Notes: generated by a model from the sequence alone, not told the origin. A stretch of DNA of 64,000 nucleotides from Symbiodinium natans (GCA_905221605.1 CAJNDS010002357.1:667831-731830); one strand, 5' to 3'. Counted from the first letter of the stretch, positions 52,953 to 63,328 are shown. A program made the numbers and translations.

Positions 52953-53820
52953 TTATACGGCTTGTGGAGTTTATTGGGTTTAGCTTATGTTCGCATATCC
53001 AGGCAGTTTTCATTTTTCTTGCGATATACTTATTCTTCTTTCTATTCTCATTATGATGATTTGTGTTTTTGCTTTCGGTGTAAAATCATTTAGGGTTTAT
53101 GCAATTTGTATCATTTCTAGGGTTTATAGTGCTTAGAGGGTTTTACAGGGATTTGAAGGCGGATTGATCAGGGTTGATGGGGTGATAGGATTTACGGGGC
53201 TTGTGGGGCTAAACCCTAAACCCTAAACCCTAAACCAGGGAGACCGGCAGGAGATCATGTAGCACCAGGTGTCCTGCCTAGAGAAGACACAGCTCAGAAT
53301 GTCAGACGAGACCGCCTATGCTAGCATTCCCCTACACCGGTTTAGGGTTTAGGGTTTAGGGTTTAGGGTTTAGGGTTTAGGGTTTAGGGCCCCTAAAAAA
53401 AACCCTAACCCGAAACCCCACGCCGAGACCTGTTCGCCCAGACGCCTGAGCACCCAAGCCCTACATCTTGAGCCTGAACCGCTAACTCCCTAAACCCTAA
53501 ACTCCAAACCCGAAAGAACTGTCTCTCCGGACCGGGAGGGGGGCCTTCTCTGAATTCAATGATGATCTCTGTTAGTTTTAGGATCCTTCGGTCATAAGCG
53601 ATGATTTGTTTTACTGCGGAGCCGTATAAAAGGGTACTCATCAAAGGGACGATGATGTAGAGAACTACTCATCTCCCCAGACCCTGATCCCTGTATGCCC
53701 TAAGCCCCAAAACAACAAACACCCTAAGCTGAAAATCTAAGGATTAGTAGCCCTAAACCCTAAAGCCTACACCCTAAACCCTAAACCCTATAAGCCCTAA
53801 ACCCTAAACCAAACTGCAAG

Positions 53821-53902
53821 GTTCCTTTGAAGTGCAAGTCCAGCGCTCTGTTGAGCAACAGCGTCTGCGCGCTCAATCACCCGCAGGGCGAAGACGCCCT
53901 TG
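53821..53902 (+). CDS. Exon of unrecognised protein (SSALLSNSVCALNHPQGED)
   Basis: Acceptor GCAAG. Reads VPLKCKSSALLSNSVCALNH then PQGEDAL. GC donor at 53896 or 53903. Confidence 0.52.
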
Positions 53903-54263
53903 GCCTTGAGAGATTTCGGCTTTGGGGGTGCTGTTTAGGGTAGGGTTTAGGGTTTGGGGTTTAGGGCTAGGGGTTTAGGGTTTGGGGTTTAGGGCTAGGG
54001 GTTTGGGGTTTTGGGTTTTGGGTTTTGGGTTTGGGGTTTGGGTTTGGGGTTTAGGGTTTTGGTTCTGGGGTTCAGGGTTTTAGGTTTGTCGAGCATGGAG
54101 GGGCCCCCCCCCGAGTTAGAAGGACCCCAACCCTGAACCCCACAGGCCCACAGGTAGGTTTTAGGGTTTGGGGTGTAGGGTCTGGGGCTAGGGTTTAGGA
54201 TTCAGGGTTTAGGATTTAGGGTTTAGGGTTTAGGGTTTAGGCTTAGGGCGTCTCGCCGCGCAG

Positions 54264-54288
54264 CGGCAGTACGCACGATGTGGAAATG
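54264..54288 (+). CDS. Possible micro-exon (GSTHDVEM)
   Basis: Acceptor GCGCAG, GC donor (GCAACG). Reads GSTHDVEM and is in phase with the last exon at 54832. Confidence 0.35.
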
Positions 54289-54831
54289 GCAACGCTTCAA
54301 ATTGGGAATTTAGGGCTTGTGCTTGAAGGGTCTAGGTCTAGGAGTTGTGCGGGCTTAGAACGACCTCCAAACTGCACCCTAAGAGCCCCCGACGTATCTA
54401 GGGTGTAGGGTTTAGGGTTTAGTGTGTAGGTGGTTTAGGCTTAAGGCTTTATGTAGTTTATGGCTCAGGGGTTACATCATGAAACTGCACGGCAACCCCG
54501 CCCGCAATTAAGCTAAGCTTTCAATATCTAAACCCCAGACCCTGAGCTCTGATACCAGGAGCCCCAAAATCTGGCAATGTTGCCCCCATTACAATCCTGC
54601 TTTCGTAAAGCAGAGCTACCCAGCGTGCCCAACGAAATGAAACCAGCTGAATGCCCTAAACCCTATATCATTGCATTCAATAAACCACATGTTGGGGTTC
54701 CGGTGGCTCTGGCTGGGTTAGGGTTTAGGGCTTAGGGGTTTGGGGACATGGTGTCGGGTTGAGGGTTTAGGATATGGGGTTTAGAGCAGGATTCCAGGCT
54801 CTAGGCTTTTAACTTCGATTCACGTGCCAAG

Positions 54832-54894
54832 GAAGAGATGCTGAATCCATACCACTACGTGCCGCTTCGCCGCCATCAGTTGGACAGGAAGTAA
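54832..54894 (+). CDS. Last exon of the 43.9-54.9 kb gene (NPYHYVPLRRHQLDRK, stop)
   Basis: Acceptor GCCAAG. Reads EEMLNPYHYVPLRRHQLDRK then TAA: a short basic cytosolic tail, as expected after membrane segments. The in-frame stop and absence of a donor within the frame make it the best-supported gene end in the window. Confidence 0.62.
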   Translation, partial: EEMLNPYHYVPLRRHQLDRK

Positions 54895-55227
54895 GGTGTG
54901 GCTGTAGACCTTGCCCCTAAACCAGAAGTTTCGCCGGTGGCGAAGCTTCAAACCCTCCGACCCAGGGTAAAGGGGGGTGGGGGGAGGGTGCGGGTGTGTC
55001 GTCCCTTCAACAAACCCAACCCTATACTCCAAACTCTCGGGGTTTAGGGCCGTTGGGGTTTTGGGCAGCCTCGAAACCCTAAACCCCAAAACCGAAAACC
55101 CGAAACCTTACGAGCTTTTGGGGTTTACTACTGTTTGCTTAAGAACCCCAAAAGAATAGCAAAAAAACAATCCATATTAACCTTAACAAGGAAGAATATT
55201 CTGTTTTTCTGGGTTCTCAAGCATTAG

Positions 55228-55310
55228 GGTTTAGGGTTTAGGGTTTAGGGTTTAGGGTTTAGGGTTTAGGGTTTAGGGTTTAGGGTTTAGGGTTTAGGGT
55301 TTAGGGTTCA
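55228..55310 (+). repeat. (TTTAGGG)n array
   Basis: About 11 perfect units; first array after the gene end at 54894. Confidence 0.95.
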
Positions 55311-55320
55311 GTGCCTCGAG

Positions 55321-55382
55321 GCCGCCGCCGAAGATGAAGTGCGTTCCTGGCATGCTTGGTTGCTCACTCCAGTCCTGCCACT
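55321..55382 (+). CDS. Possible exon (MKCVPGMLGCSLQSCHLL)
   Basis: Acceptor CTCGAG. The Cys-containing frame PPPKMKCVPGMLGCSLQSCH has more G/C third positions than the alternative (AAAEDEVRSWHAWLL). Confidence 0.35.
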
Positions 55383-55540
55383 TGCTTTGAACCTCACTGC
55401 GGGCGGGGGGGGGAGGGGGAGGGATGTAAGGTTTGGGGTGTAGGGCTTTGTGTGACTTAACCCTAAACCCTAAACCCTAAACCCTAAACCCTAAACCCTA
55501 CACCCAGGCTTGTGAGGTTTCACGGTGCATGTGTGTGTGT

Positions 55541-55598
55541 GTGTGTGTGTCGCGCTCTCTCTCGCTCTCTCTCTCTGTCTCGCTCTCTCTCTCTCTCG

Positions 55599-55632
<34 letters not shown>

Positions 55633-55810
55633 TTCGCTCTCTCTCTCTCTCTCACCGCTCTCTCTCTCGCGCTCTCTCTCTCTCTCTGTCTCCCTCTCTC
55701 TCTCTCTCTCTGTCTATCTCGCTCCGCCTCTCTCTCTCTCTCTCTCTTTTTTCTATCTCTCTCTCTCTCTCTCTCTCTCCCTCTCTCTCTCTCTGTCTCT
55801 CTGTTTCTTG
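55541..55810 (+). repeat. (CT)n low-complexity tract
   Basis: About 270 bp of CTCTCT with TG and GCGCTC interruptions. Ser/Leu (+) and Arg/Glu (-) frames through it are artefacts. Confidence 0.95.
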
Positions 55811-55987
55811 TGCTCTCTGCAACGTTATACGGGCTGGCCTGCACGTCCGCGGGCTGCGTGCGCTCTGAACTGCGTTCAAGAAATAGGTACCTAAACGTTA
55901 AACCCTACCTCCTAAACCCTAAACCCTAAACGTAAGGGTTTAGGGATTCACGTGTGCGGCCTCGGCTGCTGAGGTAATGCCTCGGAC

Positions 55988-56113
55988 ATGGCGGTTTCCA
56001 AGGCGCGAGAGTTTGGGTCTGGGGCGTCTCTTCAAGACGTTCCTTCGCGGTACGTGTTGGGGTTAGGCTTTGCAACTGTTTGTTGTTTACTTCTGCTTTG
56101 TGTACATATGTAA
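55988..56113 (+). CDS. Small reading frame with a membrane helix, unrecognised
   Basis: ATG to TAA, 41 codons: MAVSKAREFGSGASLQ, DVPSRYVLGLGFAT, VCCLLLLCVHM. It could be a small single-pass protein, or the part from GCGCGAGAG (after acceptor TTCCAAG) may be an internal exon. Followed by AT-rich DNA. Confidence 0.33.
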   Translation: MAVSKAREFGSGASLQDVPSRYVLGLGFATVCCLLLLCVHM

Positions 56114-56345
56114 ATTTATTTATACATTATATATATAATATAATAAAGAAAGAAATGTATTTATATATATATATATATGTATATATGTGCGTATTCATAT
56201 ACATAACATATACATATACATATCCATATACATTTACATTTACATTTACATTTACATTTTACATTTACATTTACATTTACATTTTCATATACATATACAT
56301 ATATATATATAATATATCAAACATTCTGATAACCAAAAAATCATA
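56110..56345. repeat. AT-rich tract with (TTTACA)n hexamers
   Basis: TATATA runs and about ten ACATTT units at 56226-56283. No coding signal to 57600 apart from elements listed separately. Confidence 0.9.
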
Positions 56346-56931
56346 AACAATTTTTCATTTTCCAATCTGGCCAGAGCTCATTCACTGTAGGCCAAAAGAG
56401 TTGAATTCTGCAGCACAAGCCCCTAACTTAAGTCACCCGTCCTTGCCTCTCCCCCCCCCCCCCCCCCCCGCATTGACGCCAGTAAGCCCTAAGCCCTAAG
56501 CCCTAAAAACCCTCGATCCTGAGCCTCGGCAAAATTTCAGGAATTCCAGGCATAGGCCTGGCAGTCCCAAACCCTAAACCCTAAACCCTAAACCGTAAAC
56601 CCTAAACTCGGAGGATTAGAGTTATAGGCTCCTACAAAGGTCCCTGGGCTGGCGCTCATTTTGGGGGAGATTCTTCTTTTGGGAACTCTTCAAGGCAGAT
56701 CACCGACATCTACGGAGTTCTAAGCCTCAACCCTAAAACACCACCCCTCTCAAACAAAAAACATACATGTATATATATAACCCTGAAACATCACCCACCC
56801 CCCCAGTCGCAAAACACAAACTAAGCTTGAAACCCCAAAACCCCCAAGCCCAAAATTTGAAGGTCAATCGCAGCGACGCTCGAGCGTTCCAACTTTGTCC
56901 AGAGTAGGGGCGTAGGCTTTTAAGGGCTTGC

Positions 56932-57056
56932 AGGCTTGGTGGCCCACTGGTACCCTTTTCCCCTGGTTTTTGGTTCAAGGTTCCCTTGTGACGTACCCAG
57001 CCGAAAAAAGGGTGCCCTTGTTAGAATAGGGTTCCTTCCACACGGTTTACAAGGCT
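56932..57056. repeat. Inverted-repeat element, family B
   Basis: CTTGGTGGCCCACTGGTACC start and AAAAAAGGGTGCCCTTGTTA core; the right end is diverged. Confidence 0.8.
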
Positions 57057-57153
57057 TAGGGTTTTTAGGGCTTAGGGTTGAGGGTTTAGGGTGCGCTAAC
57101 GCCCTAAGCACCTCAACGTACAAAAGCATGTCCAAATGTCTGGATCCCTCGAC

Positions 57154-57258
57154 AGGATCCATGTATCTCATAATTTTCTGCTTGGGCGCCAAAGTCCCTA
57201 TGTAGGAAGTACTTGAAGGCCCAAGTATTCCCTCTTTAGGTACATGGACCCTCAGGGT
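57154..57258. repeat. Inverted-repeat element, family A
   Basis: GGATCCATGTATCT to GGTACATGGACCC with full inner blocks. A reversed, diverged copy follows at 57342-57430. Confidence 0.88.
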
Positions 57259-57613
57259 TTAGTAATGCACAGCGGCGTAGCACACCAAGAAGCTCTAAGC
57301 AGCCGGCTGCCCAAGCCACATTGAAGGCAGCGGCTTTCACCCTAAGGGTCCATGGTACCCAAACAGGGGATGATACTTGGGCCCTTAAAGTACTTCCCAT
57401 AAAGGTACTCTCGGCCCCCAGGTACATACACAAGGTAATATAGGGGGTCGGAAGAGTTCCTGATAGTATTCCCTTCTGGCCCCTTTCATTCGCAAGTATA
57501 CGATGAGCACCCCCCAAAACGCTTTTCTAAATACTAAGGGCCCTATAACCCTAGCCCTAAACCCTAAACCCTAAACCCTAAACCCTATATTCCCTGGAGC
57601 CTTAGGGTAAGAG

Positions 57614-57676
57614 CGTGGGAGCTGCTTCCACGTGCATGGCGAGGAGCAGCGCCAGCATGTCGAGTGCATGGGGTCC
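57614..57676 (+). CDS. Cys-containing exon (RGSCFHVHGEEQRQHVECMG)
   Basis: Acceptor AAGAG. Reads RGSCFHVHGEEQRQHVECMG, with 19 of 22 codons ending in G or C. GA donor (GAGCTA) or GT four bases earlier. G-rich array with a TTTAGGGG octamer block follows (57705-57830). Confidence 0.52.
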
Positions 57677-57965
57677 GAGCTATAGTATCCCCCTCTTTTG
57701 AGGGTTTAGGGTTTAGGGTTTAGGGTTTAGGGGTTTAGGGGTTTAGGGGTTTAGGGGTTTAGGGGTTTAGGGTTTAGGGTTTAGGGTTTTAGGGTTTAGG
57801 GTTTTAGGGTTTAGGGTTTTAGGGTTCCCTTGCAAGCCCCTTAAACCTTAAACGGGCACCCGTTTTATTCTAAGCCCTATAAACCCTATATAAGCCCCAA
57901 AACCCTAACACTTCACCATCGGAAACAGCCTAAACCCCAAACCCTAAACCCTAAACCCCCGAAAG

Positions 57966-58019
57966 GTGGGATGGCACATCCAGCAGCACAAGCACTTTTG
58001 GCACGACGTGGGTGTCTTG
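57966..58019 (+). CDS. Exon of unrecognised protein (GWHIQQHKHFWHDVGVL)
   Basis: Acceptor GAAAG. Reads VGWHIQQHKHFWHDVGVL. GC donor (GCCCGT), or GT at 58008. The following intron is a very clean telomere-type inverted repeat. Confidence 0.52.
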
Positions 58020-58045
58020 GCCCGTGCCAGTTGCCCTGCACCAGC

Positions 58046-58440
58046 TAGGGTTTAGGGTTTAGGGTTTAGGGTTTAGGGTTTAGGGTTTAGGGTTTAGGGT
58101 TTAGGGTTTAGGGTTTAGGGTTTAGGGTTTAGGGTTTAGGGGTTGTAGGGTTGTAGGGTTTTAGGGTTTTAGGGTTTTAGGGTTTTAGGGTTTTTGGGTT
58201 TGGGGTTTTAAGGTTTTAGGGTTTTAGGGTTCTAGGGTTCTAGGGTCTAGGGTTTAGGGTTTTGGGCTTAGGTTTTAGGGTACAGCCAGACAGGGCTGAC
58301 GTCGAGATTCAGTGTGTCATTCCAACAGTCCAGCAGTAACACAAGCTCACGACGCATGTTCTGTCTGGCTGTACCCTAAACCCTAACCCCTAACCCCTAA
58401 ACCCTAAACCCTAAACCCTAAACCCTAAACCCTCAACCCT
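58046..58440. repeat. Hairpin intron core: (TTTAGGG)n, 99-bp inverted-repeat element, (CCCTAAA)n
   Basis: 13 TTTAGGG units then TTTTAGGG octamers. GGGTACAGCCAGACAG (58278-58293) and its exact complement CTGTCTGGCTGTACCC (58361-58376) follow, then CCCTAAA units to 58440. The whole is one extended inverted repeat lying between two exon candidates. Confidence 0.93.
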
Positions 58441-58511
58441 ACATGAGGTAAGCCCTCCTTCTTGTGCGGCCCGACCCGGTTTGAAAGTGCGGGCTATGCG
58501 CACAGCCGAAG

Positions 58512-58576
58512 ATGAGAAGTCACGAAACCATAGGGCATCTGCAAAGGGCCGTCGCAGACAGAGAAGCTGCCATGCA
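58512..58576 (+). CDS. Possible exon (SHETIGHLQRAVADREAAM)
   Basis: Acceptor CCGAAG. Reads MRSHETIGHLQRAVADREAA. Codon bias is neutral and a second frame is open, so support is modest. Confidence 0.35.
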
Positions 58577-58654
58577 ACCCTAAACCCTAAACCCTAAATC
58601 CTAAACCCTAAACCCTAAACCCTAAACCCTAAACCCTCAGAGCACCAAAGCCAG

Positions 58655-58715
58655 GTGTCTACAACTGCAGGCCTGGGGTGTTCAACGCCTCCAACACCGA
58701 AGCTTGCCTTTGCCC
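58655..58715 (+). CDS. GCC2/GCC3-like Cys-rich exon (YNCRPGVFNASNTEACLCP)
   Basis: Acceptor GCCAG. Reads VYNCRPGVFNASNTEACLCP with strong G/C third positions. C-x-PG-x-F(N/S)xxxxxxxC-x-CP is the pattern of GCC2/GCC3 (ephrin-receptor-like) repeats found in large alveolate surface proteins. A GC donor at 58702 could end it before ACLCP. Confidence 0.58.
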
Positions 58716-59566
58716 ATTTAGGGTGTAGTTGTGTAGGTAGGGTTTAGGGTTTAGGGTTTAGGGTTTAGGGTTTAGGGTGTAGTTGTGTAGGGTTTAGGGG
58801 TTTCAGGGTTTAGGGTTTAGGGTTTAGGATTTAGGGTGTAGTTGTGCAGGGTTTAGGGGTTTCAGGGTTTAGGGTTTAGGGTTTAGGGGGTAGTTGTGTG
58901 AGGTTTTGGGGTTTAGGGGTTTAGGGTTTAGTTGTTTAGGGCTTAGCGTTTTGGGGCAAGGGCTTAAGAGTTTTGTTCTAGGGGTTTAGGGTAATAGGGT
59001 TTGGATCAGGCCTTCTGGGGCTTGGGGTGTCGAGCGCTACTCCCTAGGCTACCTGAACCAAGAGTCGTTGAGCATGTACCAAGTTGTTACTTACTTGGCC
59101 AATACACGGGCTTTAAGCTTATAAGGCTTTCCTTATGTACATATATATATATATATATATATTCTAGAGATTAAGTTTTCAAGGATGGACCCTTATAAAA
59201 GACCGGGGGGGCAACGTGGCAACGTGGGGGCGACTTAGGTATACAGGGACTTTTTCAGGTATGTATAGAGGTATACAGGGGAATAAGACTAAGTGCCCCT
59301 TCTAGGGCACCTTCCTGACTATATCCCTGGAATGTAGAGTGTTCGTGTTAGGGGGAAAGTGCTTGCGAATTTAATGACGAAGGACCGGGCTAGTTGCTTT
59401 TTTTTATGATGATGACTAGTCTGACCCTTGCTGATTTCACACCCTAAACCAGACCCTAAACCCTAAACCCCAAACCCCAAACCCCAAACCCCAAACCCCA
59501 AACCCTGCTCAATTGCGCCCAGGCATGCCCTTCGTAAGTGCTATGATTGCATTTTCTATGGCTCTT

Positions 59567-59682
59567 ACCCTAAGGGTTCATGCACCTCATTGTTGTTTAT
59601 ACTTGGGCCGCAAAGTCCCTAGATAGGAAGTACATCAAGGCCCCAAGTATTCCTTGTTTAGGTACATGGACCCTTGGGGTTA
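59567..59682. repeat. Inverted-repeat element, family A, complete copy
   Basis: CTAAGGGTTCATGCACCTCA to GGTACATGGACCCTTGGGG. Inner blocks are intact and no array is inside. 58730-59560 otherwise holds G-rich heptamers and a TA run at 59143-59162. Confidence 0.88.
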
Positions 59683-59736
59683 GCACAAGTACAGTGTTTC
59701 TGTGCTGACTATACCCTAAACGCGAAACTAGATCAG

Positions 59737-59794
59737 GAGCTGGTAAAGGCCTTTGACTACAAGCAGTTTGCAGACGAGCACAAGGACCGGGCGG
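59737..59794 (+). CDS. Exon of unrecognised protein (AFDYKQFADEHKDRA)
   Basis: Acceptor GATCAG. Reads ELVKAFDYKQFADEHKDRA. GC donor (GCTAAG); reading on would give GG-stop, so it could instead be a C-terminus. Confidence 0.55.
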
Positions 59795-60235
59795 GCTAAG
59801 GGTTTCGGGTTTAGGGCTAGGGTTTAGGGTTTAGGGTTTAGGGTTTAGGGTTTAGGGTCTCGGGTTTCGGGTTTAGGCTTTAGGGTTTCGGGTTTAGGGG
59901 CACAGCTGGAAACGCTTACTGGGCTGAAGATTTCGAAGGCCTTAAAGCACTAACTATACCCTGCCCCCAGACCCATATCTGAAAAACCCTAAGCCTGAAC
60001 CCCGAAACCCCAATTCTCGAACACTGCCTCAAGCGGCATCTGAACCATCAAAAACCTCAGCACCCGAAACCCTAAAACCTAAACCCTCAACTCTAAATTC
60101 CCTAAATTCCTAAGCCCGCTAGAGTCCTTAGGCCCCAAGAAGCCCTACTGTAGACTCCAAACCCCTAAGACCCTCAACCCTAGCCCCCAGTACTTAAGAC
60201 TCTTCATCTGTTTTGGCAAATTCCTGATCTTTTAG

Positions 60236-60343
60236 GGCCTCGGCCCTTGGGCGTGGTGGAGTGCGTTCCATGTGAGAGCCAGTGGTTGACACCCCCCCAC
60301 ACGGTGTGTCCTGTAACTCCAAGCACCTGCATCCCATGTCAGC
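60236..60343 (+). CDS. Cys-rich exon (ECVPCESQWLTPPHTVCP)
   Basis: Acceptor CTTTTAG. Reads GVVECVPCESQWLTPPHTVC then PVTPSTCIPCQ: six Cys in a CxxC-x(10-12)-C-x(6)-CxxC layout, typical of extracellular repeats. Donor GTTTAGGAG. Joins the GCC2/GCC3-like gene. Confidence 0.58.
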
Positions 60344-60689
60344 GTTTAGGAGGGGAGGGAGGGTTACGGTGTAACCAGGGCGTCAGTAAGCCCTACAAGT
60401 TTCAGCCCCCTAAACCCCAAACCCCAAACCCCAAACCCCAAACCCCAAACCCCAAACCCTAAACCCTAAACCCTGAACCCTGAACCCTGAACCCTGAACC
60501 CTCATTTTTCAGAGGTAAGTACCCTGGCAGGACATGGAGGAGGTGCAAACGAGCCTTGCTCCGCCAGCTGTCTTGCAAATCAGGGGTTTAGGGTTTAGGG
60601 TTGAGGGTTGAGGGTTGAGGGTTGAGGGTTTAGGGTTTAGGGTTTAGGGAGCCGTAGTTGAGCTTGCACCTTCAACCCGGCGGTTGAGT

Positions 60690-60850
60690 TTAGGGGTTTA
60701 GGGGTTTAGGGGTTTAGGGCTTTAGGGCTTTAGGGCTTTAGGGCTTTAGGGCTTTAGGGCTTTAGGGCTTTAGGGCTCTAGGGCTTTAGGGCTTTAGGGC
60801 TTTAGGGCTTTAGGGCTTTAGGGCTTTAGGGCTTTAGGGCTTAGGGCTTA
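60690..60850 (+). repeat. Homogenised octamer array (CTTTAGGG)n
   Basis: About 18 CTTTAGGG units after four GTTTAGGG units, a block-wise variant. Shorter octamer blocks: TTTAGGGG at 57727-57770, TTTTAGGG at 58150-58190. Confidence 0.95.
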
Positions 60851-60989
60851 GGGATGCTTAGGGTTTAGGGTTTATAAGGGTTAGGGTTAAGGGTTTAGGT
60901 TTTCGGGTTTGGGGTTTAGGGTTTAAGGTTTAGGGTCTAGGGTTTTGGGCTCACCCCAAACATGAACCCGAAACCCTAAGCACCGGAAG

Positions 60990-61041
60990 GTGTCTGACCC
61001 AAGGCGCAAACCGCTGCATCTTGAACCCGGCCCGCTGTTCA
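60990..61041 (+). CDS. Possible Cys-rich exon (CLTQGANRCILNPARC)
   Basis: Acceptor GGAAG. Reads CLTQGANRCILNPARC. A second frame (VSDPRRKPLHLEPGP) is equally open. Confidence 0.35.
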
Positions 61042-61593
61042 GGGTTTAGGGTTTAGGGTGTAGGGTTTAGGGCGCATACACCCTAAGCCTTGAACTCTTT
61101 GTTCTGTATCCCTTCTGGCTTAGAAGGCCCTAGGCTCAGGGTTGTTCTGGATGCTGGTATCGGCACACAAGAAGAGAGGGTTTCGTGTCTTGGGCGGAAC
61201 GTGTAAGTTGATAGTTTAACCGCATTTGGTCCTCCACAGACTCCTTTCATGGGGATTAGGTGGCTTAGCGTTGTCGGGCTCCTGATGCACCCAATGTAAA
61301 GCAACCAGAAGCTGAGAGTTTAGGGCGAACTAGGCCAACAGCCCGTCACCCTAAACCCCAAACCCCAAAACCTAAACCCCAAACCCTAAACCCCAAACCC
61401 CAAACCCCAAGCCCGCGCCATTTTTGGGCAGCTCTTGCAAACGCGCACTCTGACCCCCAATTAAAACCCCCAACCCCAAACCCTAAAACTTAACTCTGAT
61501 CCCCAAAACCCTAAACCCCAAACTTCAAACACCAAACCCGAAACCCTAAACCCCAAACCCTAAACCCCAAACCCTAAACCAAGGCAGTACCAG

Positions 61594-61635
61594 GCGCCCG
61601 AGAAGCTCTCCTTGCTGCAGCAGTGGACTCTTAGG
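61594..61635 (+). CDS. Exon of unrecognised protein (APEKLSLLQQWTLR)
   Basis: Acceptor TACCAG after CCCTAAACC units. Reads APEKLSLLQQWTLR, strong G/C third positions. GC donor (GCTACT). Confidence 0.52.
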
Positions 61636-61776
61636 GCTACTTGGAAATACTTTTCTTTTTTGAGCACTTTAACCCTAAACCTAAAGCCACAATAATTCCT
61701 AAGAAAACAGCTAAAGTTAGAAATTTTGCCAGGGTTCCAAACCCTAAACCCTAAACCCTAAACTCTAAACCAATAG

Positions 61777-61834
61777 GACGGTCGGCTTGCCCCGAGACCT
61801 GGCCAAGTGCTTCGCCCCAGGCGACGGGTGCCTT
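61777..61834 (+). CDS. Cys-containing exon (VGLPRDLAKCFAPGDGCL)
   Basis: Acceptor AATAG. Reads TVGLPRDLAKCFAPGDGCL with 15 of 19 codons ending in G or C. GC donor (GCTTTG), then TTTGGGG/TTTAGGG units. Confidence 0.55.
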
Positions 61835-62154
61835 GCTTTGGGGTTTAGGGTTTGGGGTTTAGGGTTTAGGGTTTTGGGTTTGGGGTTTAGGGTTTAGGGT
61901 TTAGGGTTTAGGGTTTGGGGTTTAGGGTTTAGGGTTTGGGGTGTAGGGTAAGAGCTCCGGACCTAGCTCCCAAAAGTCCTAAAGCGTTGTATAGGGTTTA
62001 GGGCTTGTTGGGTTTAGCGGGGGTTCAGCTCCGGAACTCTGACTCAAGCAGAAGTCCTAAAGCCCTCAAACCTGAAAGTTCCCAGGGGATTCGGTTATGG
62101 GCTTTAGGGTTTTGTTTTTTTTTAGGGGTCTTGAGCTTTCGGTACTGTGCCCAG

Positions 62155-62259
62155 CACACCCTGCTTCACAGAGTGTACCGTCGGCAGGCAACAGTACTGC
62201 TGGCACCGTGGCCAAGCGAGTAGCGGCTCCCTTGTGCAGCGTTGTGCCTCTTGTCATGA
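62155..62259 (+). CDS. Cys-rich exon (CFTECTVGRQQYCW)
   Basis: Acceptor GCCCAG. Reads TPCFTECTVGRQQYCWHRG then QASSGSLVQRCASCHE: six Cys, in keeping with the neighbouring exons. Another + frame and the opposite strand are also open, so frame is inferred from context. Confidence 0.48.
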
Positions 62260-62784
62260 AGTTCCTTTGAAGCCTAAACCCTACACCGTAAACACTCCAC
62301 CCTCAACCCTAACCCTTTATAGAGCTCAGTCTAGGACTCAAATTGAGGCCTTAGCATGTGCAAAACAATTCCTGGGTGGAGGCAAGGGCATTAGGGTTAG
62401 GGGCAGTAGGGTTTAAGGTTTAGGGTCTGGCGGGACACAAAGTTCACAACTACTGCAAAACAGCATAACACCTTCGACCTTAAACCCGAAGCCCTGAACC
62501 CCTAAACCCTAAACCCTAAACCCGATGAACCTTTCCCTCCGTGCTCATGCTTGAGGCTAGGAGGGGTGCGGCATCATTGGCCCGAGCAGATCTCAGAGAC
62601 CTGCGAAAGCCTAGCTCAACCCTAAAGGCTTAGGGTTTATAGGGTTTACGGTTTAGGGTTTAGGGGTTTAGGTTGTGTCAGGAGAGGGCCCGCGCTCGGG
62701 TGTGAAACACCCGAGCCGCGCGCTCACATTGCCTGTCAACTCACCCCGGCCACTCTAATTAGCAAATTAGGGTTGAGGGTTTAG

Positions 62785-62905
62785 GGTATCCCTAAACCCT
62801 AAACCCTAAACCCTAAACCCTAAACCCTAAACCCTAAACCCTAAACCCTAAACCCTAAACCCTAAACCCTAAACCCCAAACCCTAAACCCTAAACCCTAA
62901 ACCTA
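62785..62905 (-). repeat. (CCCTAAA)n array
   Basis: About 16 units. Just upstream, 62690-62720 carries a short perfect hairpin GCTCGGGTG-TGAAA-CACCCGAGC. Confidence 0.95.
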
Positions 62906-63301
62906 TGAGTTGATTTCTTCCATGCGCCGCCGATGTGCGTTTTCTTTGTTAGGGCCACGCTTCAGGTCTAGGGGTTTAGGGCCTTCGGTGTTGTCAGGCC
63001 CAGTGACGGCCTCAAGTCAAAACTGGAAGAGCTCTGTTATGAGCTGAGTTGTTCTTTTTTCAACCGCACTTCAAGGTCCGGGGTAGCCTCGGCCCTTTTT
63101 CGGGCCTTCGGCATGGTCAGGCCCAGTGAGGGCCCGGAGAGTTTTTGAGTAAGTCAAGAATCCTCAGTCCGAAGCCCTTGAAGCTTAACCCGCATGCTAA
63201 ATCCTATCTTCCAACAGGGGGGGGGGGGGGGGGGACACGACGATGTGACCCTAAACCCTGAACCCTAAACCCTAAACCCTAAATCCTTCCGTTTCTGGGA
63301 G

Positions 63302-63328
63302 TCCCTTGCCTGGGTGGCCTTCCTGTGC
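63302..63328 (+). CDS. Hydrophobic exon (SLAWVAFLC)
   Basis: Open frame SLAWVAFLC (possibly from RFWE upstream to VGGLP downstream), GT donor (GTGGGA). Probably the transmembrane segment after the Cys-rich exons. Confidence 0.42.

Noticed and set aside
55491-55929. Ser/Leu-rich (+) and Arg/Glu-rich (-) frames over the CT tract
   Set aside because: Pure dinucleotide repeat; several frames on both strands are open at once.
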